Source of the DNA: Elioraea tepida
GTDB taxonomy: Bacteria > Pseudomonadota > Alphaproteobacteria > Acetobacterales > Acetobacteraceae
Direction of reading: 5' to 3'
Assembly (NCBI RefSeq): GCF_019203965.1
Contig: NZ_CP076448.1
Span: 2,309,001-2,373,000 of the forward strand
DNA length: 64,000 nt
In this document: positions 51,576 through 60,019 of the stretch, piece by piece
Layout of the letters: every line of letters starts with the position of its first letter
How positions within the stretch are numbered: the first letter of the stretch is position 1
The notes under the pieces: generated by a model
Told to the model about the DNA's origin: nothing
Database searches by the model: none
What the model saw: the letters and a program-made list of their open reading frames with translations, nothing else
Program-made: the position numbers and the translations under genes

Positions 51576-51910
51576 ATGGGTTGCTTCGGCATCCTCGCGG
51601 GGCTCGCGCTCCTCATCGGTCTCGCCTTCCGCGGCTGGACGGTGCTTCTGCTCGCCCCCGCCGAGGCAAGACCTACCTGCGGCTCGCCGCCGAAACCGGC
51701 ACTGACCCCGCGCTGATGCACCGGATCGCGGTGATGAGCTCGGGCACGCTCGACTGCCTGCCGCACAACGGCGCGGTGGTGACGCTGCTCAAGGTCTGCG
51801 GCACGACGAACGCCGAGAGCTACGGCGACCTCGTGATGTCGGTCATTGTCGGGCCGGTGATCACGCTCGTTGCGGTGATCGTGCTCGGGTCGCTATTCGG
51901 CTCGTTCTGA
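51576..51910 (+). pseudogene. Remnant of a GntP-family permease
   Basis: The 5' part encodes MGCFGILAGLALLIGLAFRG followed by WTVLLLAP, the first helix of a gluconate/GntP-type symporter. About 27 codons on, the frame jumps straight to the C-terminus in another frame: TYLRLAAETGTDPALMHRIA, then SSGTLDCLPHNGAVVTLLKV and a final helix ending VLGSLFGSF. About 350 internal residues are missing and the two pieces are out of frame. The start lies three bases past the patatin stop. This is a large internal deletion of a once-complete transporter gene. Confidence 0.85.
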
Positions 51911-52247
51911 GCCAGCCGCGCGCCGTTGGCGATCACCCAGGACGCGACGCCGCGCCTCGCAACGCGACCAAGGCGCTGCAGAGGCCGACGACGACAAGGG
52001 TCGCGCCCACCGTGGGAGCGCTGCGAGCGCTGCCGGCAGGCGGGCCTCGAGCGCCCGCTGCACGGCCAGAGGAGGGCGCCGAGGAAGAGCGCGCACGCGA
52101 CGGGGCTATCATCAGCCCCGTCAGCGCCTTCGCCGCGACGACAGCCCCACCATTGCCCCGGCGGCACGGCTTTGCCTGTCTCCACGTGCTTCCTTTCCGT
52201 GCCCGAGAGTGAGGCGAGACCGCGCCCGTCCACCGAACGACATCGCC
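51911..52247. other. Non-coding stretch with possible decayed gene
   Basis: No intact gene can be supported here. On the minus strand, pieces in different frames read like a membrane protein (AVVAAKALTGLMIAP; ATLVVVGLCSALVALRGAAS; then, in another frame, SWVIANGARL), suggesting a second degraded membrane-protein gene beside the gntP remnant. The family was not identified. Confidence 0.4.
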
Positions 52248-52556
52248 TCAGGTGAGGCTGAGCAGCACCATCACCGGAACGATCATGAGGCGGGCGAAGC
52301 GCGCGAAGGTCGGGTCGGCATCCGCCCGGCGCGCCGACCGAAGCACCCCAACCGTTGCGAGGACGTTGTAGGGAACAGACGGGAGATAGCCGACGACGAG
52401 CGCCGAGAGCGGCTCGTCGGCGACCACAAGCGCGTAGCAGGCGATCGAGGTCGATCCGTTGATGACGAGGCCGACGGTCACAGCCCAGGTCCAGAACGCC
52501 TCCGGCAGCGGGAGTTCGCCGCGCCAGAGGCGGCCGAGCGTCCCGAGGCCCGGCAC
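52248..52556 (-). CDS. Small hypothetical membrane protein
   Basis: The roughly 102-residue product has the pattern RLWRGELPLPEAFWTWAVTV followed by three hydrophobic helices and a basic stretch (RSARRADADPTFARFARL). Small proteins with this R-L-W-R-G-E-x-P-L start and three helices recur in proteobacteria without known function. The GTG start is a guess; an upstream frame without methionine continues into the ketopantoate reductase region. It ends 13 bases after that gene starts its tail, in the same direction. Confidence 0.6.
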   Translation of the reverse strand: MPGLGTLGRLWRGELPLPEAFWTWAVTVGLVINGSTSIACYALVVADEPLSALVVGYLPSVPYNVLATVGVLRSARRADADPTFARFARLMIVPVMVLLSLT

Positions 52557-52569
52557 CTCTCCCGCCGTC

Positions 52570-53553
52570 TTAGCCGTAGCAGCCGGCGGCGCGGGCGCGG
52601 CCGCGCACCAGCGCGAGAACGGTCTCGCAGGTCGGCGCCGGGCGGCCGACGAGAGCGGCAAGTTCCACCACCACGCCGAGCAGGGCGTCGATCTCCATTG
52701 GCCGGCCGCGCTCGAGGTCCTGAAGCATCGAGGTCCGATGCGCGCCAACCTCGGCCGCGCCGGCGATCCGCTTGTCGACGTCGATCGCGAAGCGGATGCC
52801 GAGCGCCTCGGCCACCCCTTGCGCCTCCACCATCATCGCCCGCGCCACCGCGCGCTGGCCAGGGTCGGCGATCAGCACGTCGAGCGTGGCGGTGGTCAGC
52901 GCGCTGATCGGGTTGAAGGCGAGATTGCCCCAGAGCTTGACCCAGATCTCGTCGCGTATCCTCGGCCGAACCGGAGCCTTGAAGCCGGCAGCGATCAGCG
53001 CCTCGGAGATCGCGGTGACGCGGGCGCTGCGCGACCCGTCCGGCTCGCCCAAGGTGAAGCGGTCGCCATAGGTGTGCTCGATCACCCCCGGCTCGACCAC
53101 CTCAGCGGCCGGATAGACGATGCAGCCGATCGCCCGCTCGGGCGGCAGGAGCCGCCAGACCGACCCGTCGGGATCGACCGAGGCGAGCCGATGCCCCTCG
53201 TACAGCCCTCCGGGGTGCTTGTGGAAATACCACCATGGGATGCCGTTCACGGCGGAGACGATCGCCGTCTCGGGCCCGAGCAGCGGCTGCATCTGCTGAG
53301 CCGCCGAGGGGAGCGAATGCGCTTTCAACGTGACGATCACGTAGTCCTGCGGGCCTGCCTCCTCGGCCGAGGCGACACAGCGGGGGTGCACGACCGTCTC
53401 GGTGCCCTCGCTGCGCAGAACAAGGCCATTCTGTCGCATCGCCGCAAGATGCGGCCCCCGCGCGATGAGCGTGACCTCGGCATCCCCCTTGGCCGCGAGC
53501 TTCGCCGCCATCAGCCCGCCGATCGCGCCCGCACCGAAGACGCAGATTCGCAT
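52570..53553 (-). CDS. Ketopantoate reductase-family protein (PanE/ApbA-like)
   Basis: The 327-residue NADP-dependent reductase has the Rossmann start MRICVFGAGAIGGLMAAKLA, then NGIPWWYFHKHPGG, and the C-terminal helical domain with EIWVKLWGNLAFNPISALT, including the catalytic Lys. Relatives reduce 2-oxo acids; true PanE makes pantoate for CoA. Many genomes carry paralogs in catabolic clusters. The neighbouring acyl-CoA-ligase-like gene argues for a catabolic role here, though pantothenate synthesis is not excluded. Confidence 0.9.
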   Translation of the reverse strand: MRICVFGAGAIGGLMAAKLAAKGDAEVTLIARGPHLAAMRQNGLVLRSEGTETVVHPRCVASAEEAGPQDYVIVTLKAHSLPSAAQQMQPLLGPETAIVSAVNGIPWWYFHKHPGGLYEGHRLASVDPDGSVWRLLPPERAIGCIVYPAAEVVEPGVIEHTYGDRFTLGEPDGSRSARVTAISEALIAAGFKAPVRPRIRDEIWVKLWGNLAFNPISALTTATLDVLIADPGQRAVARAMMVEAQGVAEALGIRFAIDVDKRIAGAAEVGAHRTSMLQDLERGRPMEIDALLGVVVELAALVGRPAPTCETVLALVRGRARAAGCYG

Positions 53554-53566
53554 CGCCGCGCTCCTC

Positions 53567-55084
53567 TCAGGCGGAAAGGCCGAGCTTCTCGGCAAGGCCG
53601 ATCCGCTGCAGCTTGCCGGTGGCACCCTTCGGGATCTCGGGCACGAACACCACCTTGCGCGGCACCTTGAAGTCGGCGAGGTGCTTGGCGGCGAAGTCGC
53701 GCAGCTCGCGCTCGGAGAGCTGCATGCCCTCGCGCAGCACCACCGCCGCCCCCACTTCCTCGCCGAGTTTCGGGTGCGGAATGGCAAAGGTGAGCGCTTG
53801 CGCGACCGCCGGATGTGCCGAGAGAACGCCATCGACTTCGAGCGGCGAGACCTTCTCGCCGCCACGGTTGATGAGTTCCTTGAGCCGCCCGGTCAGACGC
53901 AGATAGCCGTCCTCGTCGAACACGCCCTGATCGCCGGTGCGGAACCAGCCGTTGATGAAGGCCTTCGCGTTCGCTTCCGGGTTCGCCTCGTAGCCCTTCG
54001 TCACGTTCGGCCCGCGGATCACCACCTCGCCGATCGCCCCGCGCGGCAGGATCGCTCCGTCATCGTCCATGATCGCGATCTCCGGCCCCGCGGGAAGTCC
54101 AACGAGCCCTGGCTTGCGGGGGCCGGCGAGCGGGTTCGAGGCCATCTGGTGCGAGGCCTCGGTCATGCCGTAGCTCTCGACGAGCGGGGCGCGGAACGTC
54201 GCCTCGAGCGCCTGCATCACCGGCCCGGGCAGGGAGGCGGAGGAGGAGCGGAGAAGCCGCAACGGTGCGCGGGCGATGATCTCGGCGTTGCGCTCGGCCC
54301 GGGCGAGGATCGCCTGGTGCATCGTCGGCACCGCCGTGTACCAGCTTGGCCGCTCCTCATCGAGCCAGCGGAAGAACTTCAGCGCATCGAAGCCCGGGGT
54401 GCAGCAGACCGCCCCGCCGGCGCCGAGCGAAGCGAGCACGGCGGCGATCAGGCCGTGGATGTGAAAGAGCGGCATGATGTTGAGGCAGCAATCCTCGGGC
54501 GAGAGCGCGAGCGTCGCGCCGATGTGCCGCGCCGATGCGGTGATGTTTCCATGCGTCAGGGGAACGATCTTCGGCCGCGCCGTCGTGCCCGAGGTGTGCA
54601 GCACAAGCGCGACGTCGTCTGTCTCGGCAAGGCCGGGCAGCGCCGCCGTTCCGGCGGTTCCGCCCTCGAGCGTGAAGTCCCCCGCCTTCTCCCCCGGTAC
54701 GAGCTCTAGGACGGGGATGCCGAGCTTCGCCGCCGCCGCCCGCGCCGGCGTGGCAGCCCCTTGCGCCACGATCAGGGCGCGGCTTTTCACATCCTCCATG
54801 TAGAAGGCGAACTCGTCCTCGCGATAGGCCGGGTTGAGCGGCGCGGTGGTGGCGCCGCAGGCGACGGCGAGGAAGCAGGACGCCATCTCCGGCCCGTTCG
54901 GCAGCACGATCGCGACGCGATCGCCGCGGCCGATGCCGCGCGCGTTCAGGGCCGTGACGGTGCGCTCGGCGAGCGATCGGAGCCCGGCATGGGAGAGGGA
55001 CGGGCGGCCCTCCGTTGCGCGGATCGCCGGCGCCTCGGCAGGGCCGGCTGCGAGAAGCTCAGCGACGGTGCTGTACGGCAGCAT
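53567..55084 (-). CDS. AMP-forming acyl-CoA ligase, oxalyl-CoA synthetase-like (AAE3-type)
   Basis: The 505-residue enzyme belongs to the ANL family. Its ATP loop is LHTSGTTARPKIVPLTH, and it has MPLFHIHGLIAAVLASLGAG, YTAVPTMHQAIL, VESYGMTEASHQMASNP, GWFRTGDQG, and GATGKLQR with the catalytic Lys. The HIHGL and PTMHQ segments are shared with AAE3 oxalyl-CoA synthetases, so activation of oxalate or another short dicarboxylate is likely, not proven. GAGGA lies eight bases before the ATG. It is 13 bases before the PanE-like gene, probably the same transcript. Confidence 0.88.
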   Translation of the reverse strand: MLPYSTVAELLAAGPAEAPAIRATEGRPSLSHAGLRSLAERTVTALNARGIGRGDRVAIVLPNGPEMASCFLAVACGATTAPLNPAYREDEFAFYMEDVKSRALIVAQGAATPARAAAAKLGIPVLELVPGEKAGDFTLEGGTAGTAALPGLAETDDVALVLHTSGTTARPKIVPLTHGNITASARHIGATLALSPEDCCLNIMPLFHIHGLIAAVLASLGAGGAVCCTPGFDALKFFRWLDEERPSWYTAVPTMHQAILARAERNAEIIARAPLRLLRSSSASLPGPVMQALEATFRAPLVESYGMTEASHQMASNPLAGPRKPGLVGLPAGPEIAIMDDDGAILPRGAIGEVVIRGPNVTKGYEANPEANAKAFINGWFRTGDQGVFDEDGYLRLTGRLKELINRGGEKVSPLEVDGVLSAHPAVAQALTFAIPHPKLGEEVGAAVVLREGMQLSERELRDFAAKHLADFKVPRKVVFVPEIPKGATGKLQRIGLAEKLGLSA

Positions 55085-55270
55085 GGCTCGGGTCCTCATC
55101 CTGGGCGGGCTTTCCCCTATCGGATCCGGCATGTGGCACGGCGCGCGGCCTTGGGGAAGCCCCGGTTCGGGCCGATCCCGGCGCCGACGCATGGCTTGCC
55201 GCCCCGAGCCCCCTTGCTCTCAAGAGCCTGCCGCGGCAGGGTTCGCGCCGTCGAAAGGGGAGGGCACGTC

Positions 55271-56026
55271 ATGGCAGGTCGGCTCGCGGGCAAACGCGCC
55301 TTCATCACCGCTGCAGCGCAGGGAATCGGCCGGGCCACCGCTCTCGCCTTCTCGGCCGAAGGCGCCTCCGTGATCGCGACCGACATCAACGACGCGAAGC
55401 TCGCTGAGCTCGCGCCCGTGGCCGGGATCACCACCGCACGGCTCGACGTGCGCGACCCGGCCGCGATCGCTGCCGCTGCGGAGGCCGCAGGCGCGGTCGA
55501 TACCGTGTTCAACTGCGCCGGCTTCGTGCACCAGAACACGCTCGAGACCTGCACCGAGGAGGAGTGGGACTTCGCCTTCGACCTCAACGTCAAGAGCGCT
55601 TTCCGCGTGACGAAGGCGCTCCTGCCCGCGATGCTGAAGGCCGGGCGCGGCGGGTCGATCATCATGATGTCCTCTGCCGCCTCCTCGATCAAAGGCGCGC
55701 CGAACCGGTTCGTCTATGGCGCCACCAAGGCGGCGCTGATCGGCATGGTGCGGTCGATCGCCGCCGACTACGTCAAGCACGGCATCCGCGCCAACGCGAT
55801 CTGCCCCGGAACGGTCGCCACCCCCTCGCTCGAGGACCGGATCGCCGCCAACGCCCGCGAAGCCGGAAGCGTCGAGGCGGCCCGCGCCGCCTTCATCGCC
55901 CGCCAGGCGATGGGTCGGCTCGGCACACCCGAGGAGATCGCCGCGCTCGCCGTCTATCTCGCCTCAGACGAGAGCGCCTTCGTCACCGGCCAGGCGATCG
56001 TGATCGACGGCGGCTGGACGCTCTGA
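55271..56026 (+). CDS. SDR-family dehydrogenase (keto-deoxy-sugar-acid type)
   Basis: The 251-residue NAD(P)-dependent oxidoreductase has the nucleotide motif TAAAQGIGRATA, NCAGFVHQ, and the Ser-Tyr-Lys triad in MSSAASSIKGAPNRFVYGATKAA (in parts). The end VTGQAIVIDGGWTL is typical of classical SDRs. It closely resembles the DHRS6/2-keto-3-deoxy-L-fuconate dehydrogenase group. The next gene, an FAH-type hydrolase, would act on the product, a diketo-deoxy acid. The pair fits a non-phosphorylating deoxy-sugar-acid pathway. Confidence 0.9.
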   Translation: MAGRLAGKRAFITAAAQGIGRATALAFSAEGASVIATDINDAKLAELAPVAGITTARLDVRDPAAIAAAAEAAGAVDTVFNCAGFVHQNTLETCTEEEWDFAFDLNVKSAFRVTKALLPAMLKAGRGGSIIMMSSAASSIKGAPNRFVYGATKAALIGMVRSIAADYVKHGIRANAICPGTVATPSLEDRIAANAREAGSVEAARAAFIARQAMGRLGTPEEIAALAVYLASDESAFVTGQAIVIDGGWTL

Positions 56027-56055
56027 CCACACGAACCGGGAAAGGAACGACCGCG

Positions 56056-56904
56056 ATGAAGCTTGTGCGCTGGGGGCCGAAGGGAGCGGAGAAGCCGGGC
56101 ATGCTCGATGCCTCCGGCGCGGTGCGCGACCTCTCAGGGGTGGTCGCGGACATCACGCCCGAGCTTCTCTCGCCTGCGGGGCTCGCGCGGCTTGCGGCGG
56201 TCGATGTCGAGGCCCTGCCGAAGGTCGAGGGCGGACAGCGCCTCGGCGTTCCCTTTACCGGCACGCGCAACTTCGTCTGCATCGGGCTGAACTACGCCGA
56301 CCATGCGGCCGAGACGAACATGCCGATCCCGTCCGAGCCCGTGGTGTTCCTCAAGGCGCTCTCGGCGCTCTCGGGGCCGTTCGACGACGTCGAGATCCCG
56401 AAGTTTTCGAGGAAGACCGACTGGGAGGTCGAGCTCGGCGTCGTCATCGGCACGCGCGCGAAATATGTGAGCGAGGCGGAGGCGATGGACCACGTCGCGG
56501 GCTATTGCATCGTCAACGACGTCTCGGAGCGCGAGTTCCAGCTCGAGCGCGGGCTGACCTGGGACAAGGGCAAGGGCCATGACACGTTCGGGCCGGTCGG
56601 GCCGTGGCTCGTGACGAAGGACGAGGTGCCCGACCCGCAGAACCTCCGCCTCGGCCTCGACGTTGACGGGACGGTGATGCAGAACGGCTCGACGCGCACG
56701 ATGATCTTCCCCGTGGCGAAGCTCGTCTCCTACGTCTCGCACTTCATCAGCCTCAACCAGGGCGACATCATCGCCACCGGCACGCCGCCCGGTGTGGGCG
56801 CCGGCAAGAAGCCGGAGCCGATCTTCCTCCGACCGGGCCAGACGATGCGAGTGTGGATCGAGGGCCTGGGCGAACAGGTGCAGAGGACGGTTCAGGCGGG
56901 GTGA
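56056..56904 (+). CDS. Fumarylacetoacetate hydrolase-family protein (diketo-deoxy-acid hydrolase type)
   Basis: The 282-residue metal-dependent hydrolase has the FAH fold: FVCIGLNYADHAAETNMPIP, VVFLKALSALSGP, the metal ligands in TDWEVELGVVIG and NDVSEREFQ, KGHDTFGPVGPWLVT, and ATGTPPGVGAG. This subgroup includes 2,4-diketo-3-deoxy-L-fuconate hydrolase and other acylpyruvases (often misnamed ureidoglycolate lyase). It should release pyruvate and lactate if the substrate is the fuconate derivative. It lies 29 bases after the SDR gene in one operon. Confidence 0.92.
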   Translation: MKLVRWGPKGAEKPGMLDASGAVRDLSGVVADITPELLSPAGLARLAAVDVEALPKVEGGQRLGVPFTGTRNFVCIGLNYADHAAETNMPIPSEPVVFLKALSALSGPFDDVEIPKFSRKTDWEVELGVVIGTRAKYVSEAEAMDHVAGYCIVNDVSEREFQLERGLTWDKGKGHDTFGPVGPWLVTKDEVPDPQNLRLGLDVDGTVMQNGSTRTMIFPVAKLVSYVSHFISLNQGDIIATGTPPGVGAGKKPEPIFLRPGQTMRVWIEGLGEQVQRTVQAG

Positions 56905-56960
56905 GCGCGCGCGGCGGGCTCGCCCCCGCCGGCGCGTGCCATGTCGCGTTGCAGGGTGGC

Positions 56961-56990
56961 GGGGCCGATTGAGCGCGCGAGATCGGCCCC
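56961..56990. terminator. Hairpin between convergent genes
   Basis: GGGGCCGAT and ATCGGCCCC pair perfectly around a 12-base loop, between the ends of the FAH and UxaA genes. It lacks a T-run but is placed to end both transcripts. Confidence 0.5.
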
Positions 56991-56995
56991 GCCCT

Positions 56996-57033
56996 CTACA
57001 TCGTCGCGCCCTGCCTACATCGTCGCGCCCTGC
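56996..57033 (-). repeat. 19-bp tandem duplication at the end of the UxaA gene
   Basis: CTACATCGTCGCGCCCTGC occurs twice back to back (56996-57014, 57015-57033). The inner copy holds the last codons and stop of the UxaA gene, and the outer copy lies just beyond it. The duplication leaves the protein unchanged, so it is a neutral slippage product. Confidence 0.9.
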
Positions 57034-58553
57034 ACCCACGGCGCGAATTCCTCCGCGCCGAAGCCCCACTGCTCGCTCTTCGTCCGCTCACCCGAGGCGA
57101 CGCGCAGGATGTGGTCGAAGATCCTCTGGCCGCACTCGGCCACGCTCTCGTCGCCGTCGATCACCGTGCCGCAATTGATGTCCATGTCGTCCTCCATGCG
57201 GCGGAACATCGGTGTGTTGGTGGCGAGCTTGATCGAGGGGGCCGGCTTGCAGCCATAGACGCTGCCGCGGCCGGTGGTGAAGCAGACGATGTTGGCCCCG
57301 CCCGCCACCTGGCCGGTCGCCGCCACTGGGTCGTAGCCGGGCGTGTCCATGAACACGAAGCCCTTGGCGGTGACGGGCTCGGCGTAGCGATAGACCTCGA
57401 CGAGATTGGTCGTTCCGGCCTTCGCCATCGCGCCGAGCGACTTTTCGAGGATGGTGGTCAGTCCCCCCGCCTTGTTGCCGGGCGAGGGGTTGTCGTCGAG
57501 CTCGCCACCGTTGCGCCGCGTGTACTCCTCCCACCAGTCCATCAGGTCAACGAGCTTGCGGCCCACCGCCTCGCTCACCGCGCGTCGTGTGAGCAGATGC
57601 TCCGCGCCGTAGGTCTCGGGCGTCTCGGAGAGGATCACCGTGCCGCCGTGGCGAACCACGAGGTCGGAGGCGGCGCCGAGGGCGGGGTTGGCGCTGATCC
57701 CCGAATACCCGTCCGATCCGCCGCACTGCAGTGCTACGCAGAGATGGCTCGCGGGCACCGAGGTGCGCACCCCTTGCGCGTTCGCCTCAGCGAGCACCTC
57801 GCGGACGAACTCCACACCTTTGGCGACAGTCTTCGGCGTGCCGCCGGTCGCCTGGATGGTCAGAGCGCGCACGCGCGGCCTGCCTTCGAGCTTCCCCTCC
57901 TCCATAAGCCCCGGGATCTGGTTCACCTCGCAGCCGAGGCCGAGCACGATGATGGCGGCGAAGTTCGGGTGCCGCGCATAGCCCGCGAGCGTGCGTCGCA
58001 ACAGCCGCAGCGGCTCGCCGTCGTTCATCCCGCAGCCGGTCTTGTGCGTCAGCGCCACCACGCCGTCGACATTGGGGAAGTCGGCGAGCGGATCATGGCC
58101 GGTGAATGGGTTGCGCCGGAACGCATCGGCCACGTACTGGGCGACGGTTGCGGAGCAGTTCACCGTGGTCAGCACGCCGATGTAGTTGCGCGTGGCCACC
58201 CGTCCGTCGGGCCGGACGATTCCTTGGAAGGTCGCCGGCGTCGCCACATAGTCCGTCGGCTTCGCCTCGCTGCAGAAGGCGTAGTCCTTCGCATGGTCGC
58301 CCATGCCGAGATTGTGGCTGTGCACGTGCTCCCCTGGCGCGATCGGCCTCGTGGCTACGCCGATGATCTGGCCGTAGCGTCGCACCGGCTCGCCCTCCGC
58401 ATGCGCCCGCGTGGCGATCTTGTGGCCCGGCGGGATGCGCGCAAGAGCGGTGACATTCTCGCCAGGGATCGGCGTTCCCGCGAGGATGTCGGTTCGGGCG
58501 ATCACCACTCCGTCCGCGGGGTGGAGGCGGATGGCGAGCGGCGGTGTCGGCAT
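57015..58553 (-). CDS. UxaA-family sugar-acid dehydratase (altronate dehydratase type)
   Basis: The 512-residue protein fuses both parts of UxaA. A short N-terminal SAF-like domain (about 1-95, with IRLHPADGVVIARTDILAG and HSHNLGMGD) precedes the main catalytic domain. That domain includes GRVATRNYIGVLTTVNCSAT, HKTGCGMNDG, LGLGCEVNQI, LQCGGSDGYSG and the C-terminal DINCGTVIDGDESVAE. The conserved Cys residues likely bind iron or a cluster. Family members dehydrate D-altronate, D-galactarate or related sugar acids. It faces the SDR-FAH pair, tail to tail. CGGAGA precedes the ATG by eight bases. Confidence 0.92.
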   Translation of the reverse strand: MPTPPLAIRLHPADGVVIARTDILAGTPIPGENVTALARIPPGHKIATRAHAEGEPVRRYGQIIGVATRPIAPGEHVHSHNLGMGDHAKDYAFCSEAKPTDYVATPATFQGIVRPDGRVATRNYIGVLTTVNCSATVAQYVADAFRRNPFTGHDPLADFPNVDGVVALTHKTGCGMNDGEPLRLLRRTLAGYARHPNFAAIIVLGLGCEVNQIPGLMEEGKLEGRPRVRALTIQATGGTPKTVAKGVEFVREVLAEANAQGVRTSVPASHLCVALQCGGSDGYSGISANPALGAASDLVVRHGGTVILSETPETYGAEHLLTRRAVSEAVGRKLVDLMDWWEEYTRRNGGELDDNPSPGNKAGGLTTILEKSLGAMAKAGTTNLVEVYRYAEPVTAKGFVFMDTPGYDPVAATGQVAGGANIVCFTTGRGSVYGCKPAPSIKLATNTPMFRRMEDDMDINCGTVIDGDESVAECGQRIFDHILRVASGERTKSEQWGFGAEEFAPWVQGATM

Positions 58554-58712
58554 GGCATCATCTCCGGTGGTTTCACGCAGTGTGCGCCCGAGTGTGACGG
58601 CGGCAAGCCGCCGCGTGCCCCTCTGTCGGGGCTTGCGCCGGCGCGCCATTGCCGTGAAACTGATGTATCACAGCGTTCCGGGCAACTGACCCAAAGGGAG
58701 GAGGACGTGAAG

Positions 58713-59702
58713 ATGAACCGTTTCATCGTCGCTGCCGCGGTCGCGGCGTTCGGGCTTTCGGCCGCGCTTCCGGCCGAGGCGCAGACCCGGCTTCGCTTCG
58801 CCCATGTCTACGAGGTGAACGAGCCCTACCACACCGAGGCGCTGTGGGCGGCTGAAGAGATCGCCAAGCGCACCGACAACCGCTACCGGATCGAAATCTT
58901 CCCGGCCTCTGCGCTCGGCAACGAACCCGCGATCAACGAGGCGCTGACGCTCGGGACGATCGACATGATCTACACGGGCACCGCCTTCGCCGGCAATCGC
59001 TTCCGCCCGCTCGCGATCTCGAACGCACCTTATGTGTTCCGCGACTACGACCACTGGCTCGCCTATCGCCAGTCTGACCTCTTCAAGGAGCTCGCCGCCG
59101 GCTATGACCGTGCCACGGGCCACCGAATCCTCGCCATGACCTACTATGGCGCCCGCCATGTGACCTCGAACAAGCCGATCATGCGTCCGGAGGACATGCG
59201 CGGGATGAAGCTGCGCGTGCCGCAGGCGCCGCTCTACCTGATGTTCGCCCGCGCTGTCGGCGCCAACGCCACGCCGATCGCCTTCCACGAGGTCTATCTC
59301 GCGCTGCAGAACGGCACGGTCGATGGCCAGGAAAATCCGCTCCCCACCATCCAGGCGAAGAAGTTCTACGAGGTGCAGAGCCACATCGCGCTCACCGGCC
59401 ACATCTACGAGAGCCTCGTGACGATTGCCGCAGGGCAGCTCTGGCGTCGTCTGAACGCGGCCGACCGGGCCGTATTCGAGGAGGTGTGGCGCGAGGCGGC
59501 GAACCGCGCCACCTTCGCCATCCGCACCGCCGAGGTGACGCTGCCTGACTGGTTCCGCGCCCAGGGCAAGACCGTGACGGAGCCGGATCGTGCCGCCTTC
59601 CGCGCTGCCGCCCTGCCGCTGCACAACGACCAGGCCGCAGGTGCCGGCTGGACGCGCGAGCAGTATGATCGCCTCCAGGCGCTCGGAACGCACACGAACT
59701 GA
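58713..59702 (+). CDS. TRAP transporter substrate-binding protein (DctP family)
   Basis: The 329-residue periplasmic receptor has a signal peptide (cleaved at AEA/Q, about residue 22). It then shows LRFAHVYEVNEPYHTEALWA, EIFPASALGNEPAINEALTLG, and the DctP core GMKLRVPQAPLYLMF with the Arg that binds the carboxylate of the ligand, plus NGTVDGQENPLPTI. It collects an organic or sugar acid for the QM membrane part, whose genes lie 1.5 kb downstream on the same strand, past the enolase-family gene. GGAGG precedes the ATG by eight bases. Divergent from the UxaA gene. Confidence 0.95.
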   Translation: MNRFIVAAAVAAFGLSAALPAEAQTRLRFAHVYEVNEPYHTEALWAAEEIAKRTDNRYRIEIFPASALGNEPAINEALTLGTIDMIYTGTAFAGNRFRPLAISNAPYVFRDYDHWLAYRQSDLFKELAAGYDRATGHRILAMTYYGARHVTSNKPIMRPEDMRGMKLRVPQAPLYLMFARAVGANATPIAFHEVYLALQNGTVDGQENPLPTIQAKKFYEVQSHIALTGHIYESLVTIAAGQLWRRLNAADRAVFEEVWREAANRATFAIRTAEVTLPDWFRAQGKTVTEPDRAAFRAAALPLHNDQAAGAGWTREQYDRLQALGTHTN

Positions 59703-59714
59703 GCCGCGGCGCGA

Positions 59715-59749
59715 TGCTGCGGCGGGCGGTGCATCCGCCCGCCGCAGCA
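59715..59749 (+). terminator. Strong hairpin after the TRAP receptor gene
   Basis: A perfect 15-bp inverted repeat (TGCTGCGGCGGGCGG and its complement) with a 5-base loop begins 12 bases after the stop. No T-run follows. It may cap the receptor mRNA and make it more abundant than the membrane subunits. In the rest of the 317-base gap to the enolase-family gene I see nothing I can support. Confidence 0.65.
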
Positions 59750-60019
59750 CTCCGCGTCGGCTCCTCTCGCCGCTCGCCGTCCGCCAGCGTCCAACGCTCG
59801 AATGTCGGAATCCTCTGGTTTGGTTCCGCTCTGCGCCAGCGATCGGGCCGAGAGAAAGCGGGATGTTCGGTCGCGGCCGGATGTCGCGCCTCAGGTCAGC
59901 GCGCGGAAGCCGGTGGCGGGGCAACCGCGATCAGTTGCCGACACGAAGCCTGCCCCTCCCGCTATGGACAACGTTCGCCGGCGCAGTCCCACCGCTTACC
60001 CTTGCCGGCGTCTCCGCCT

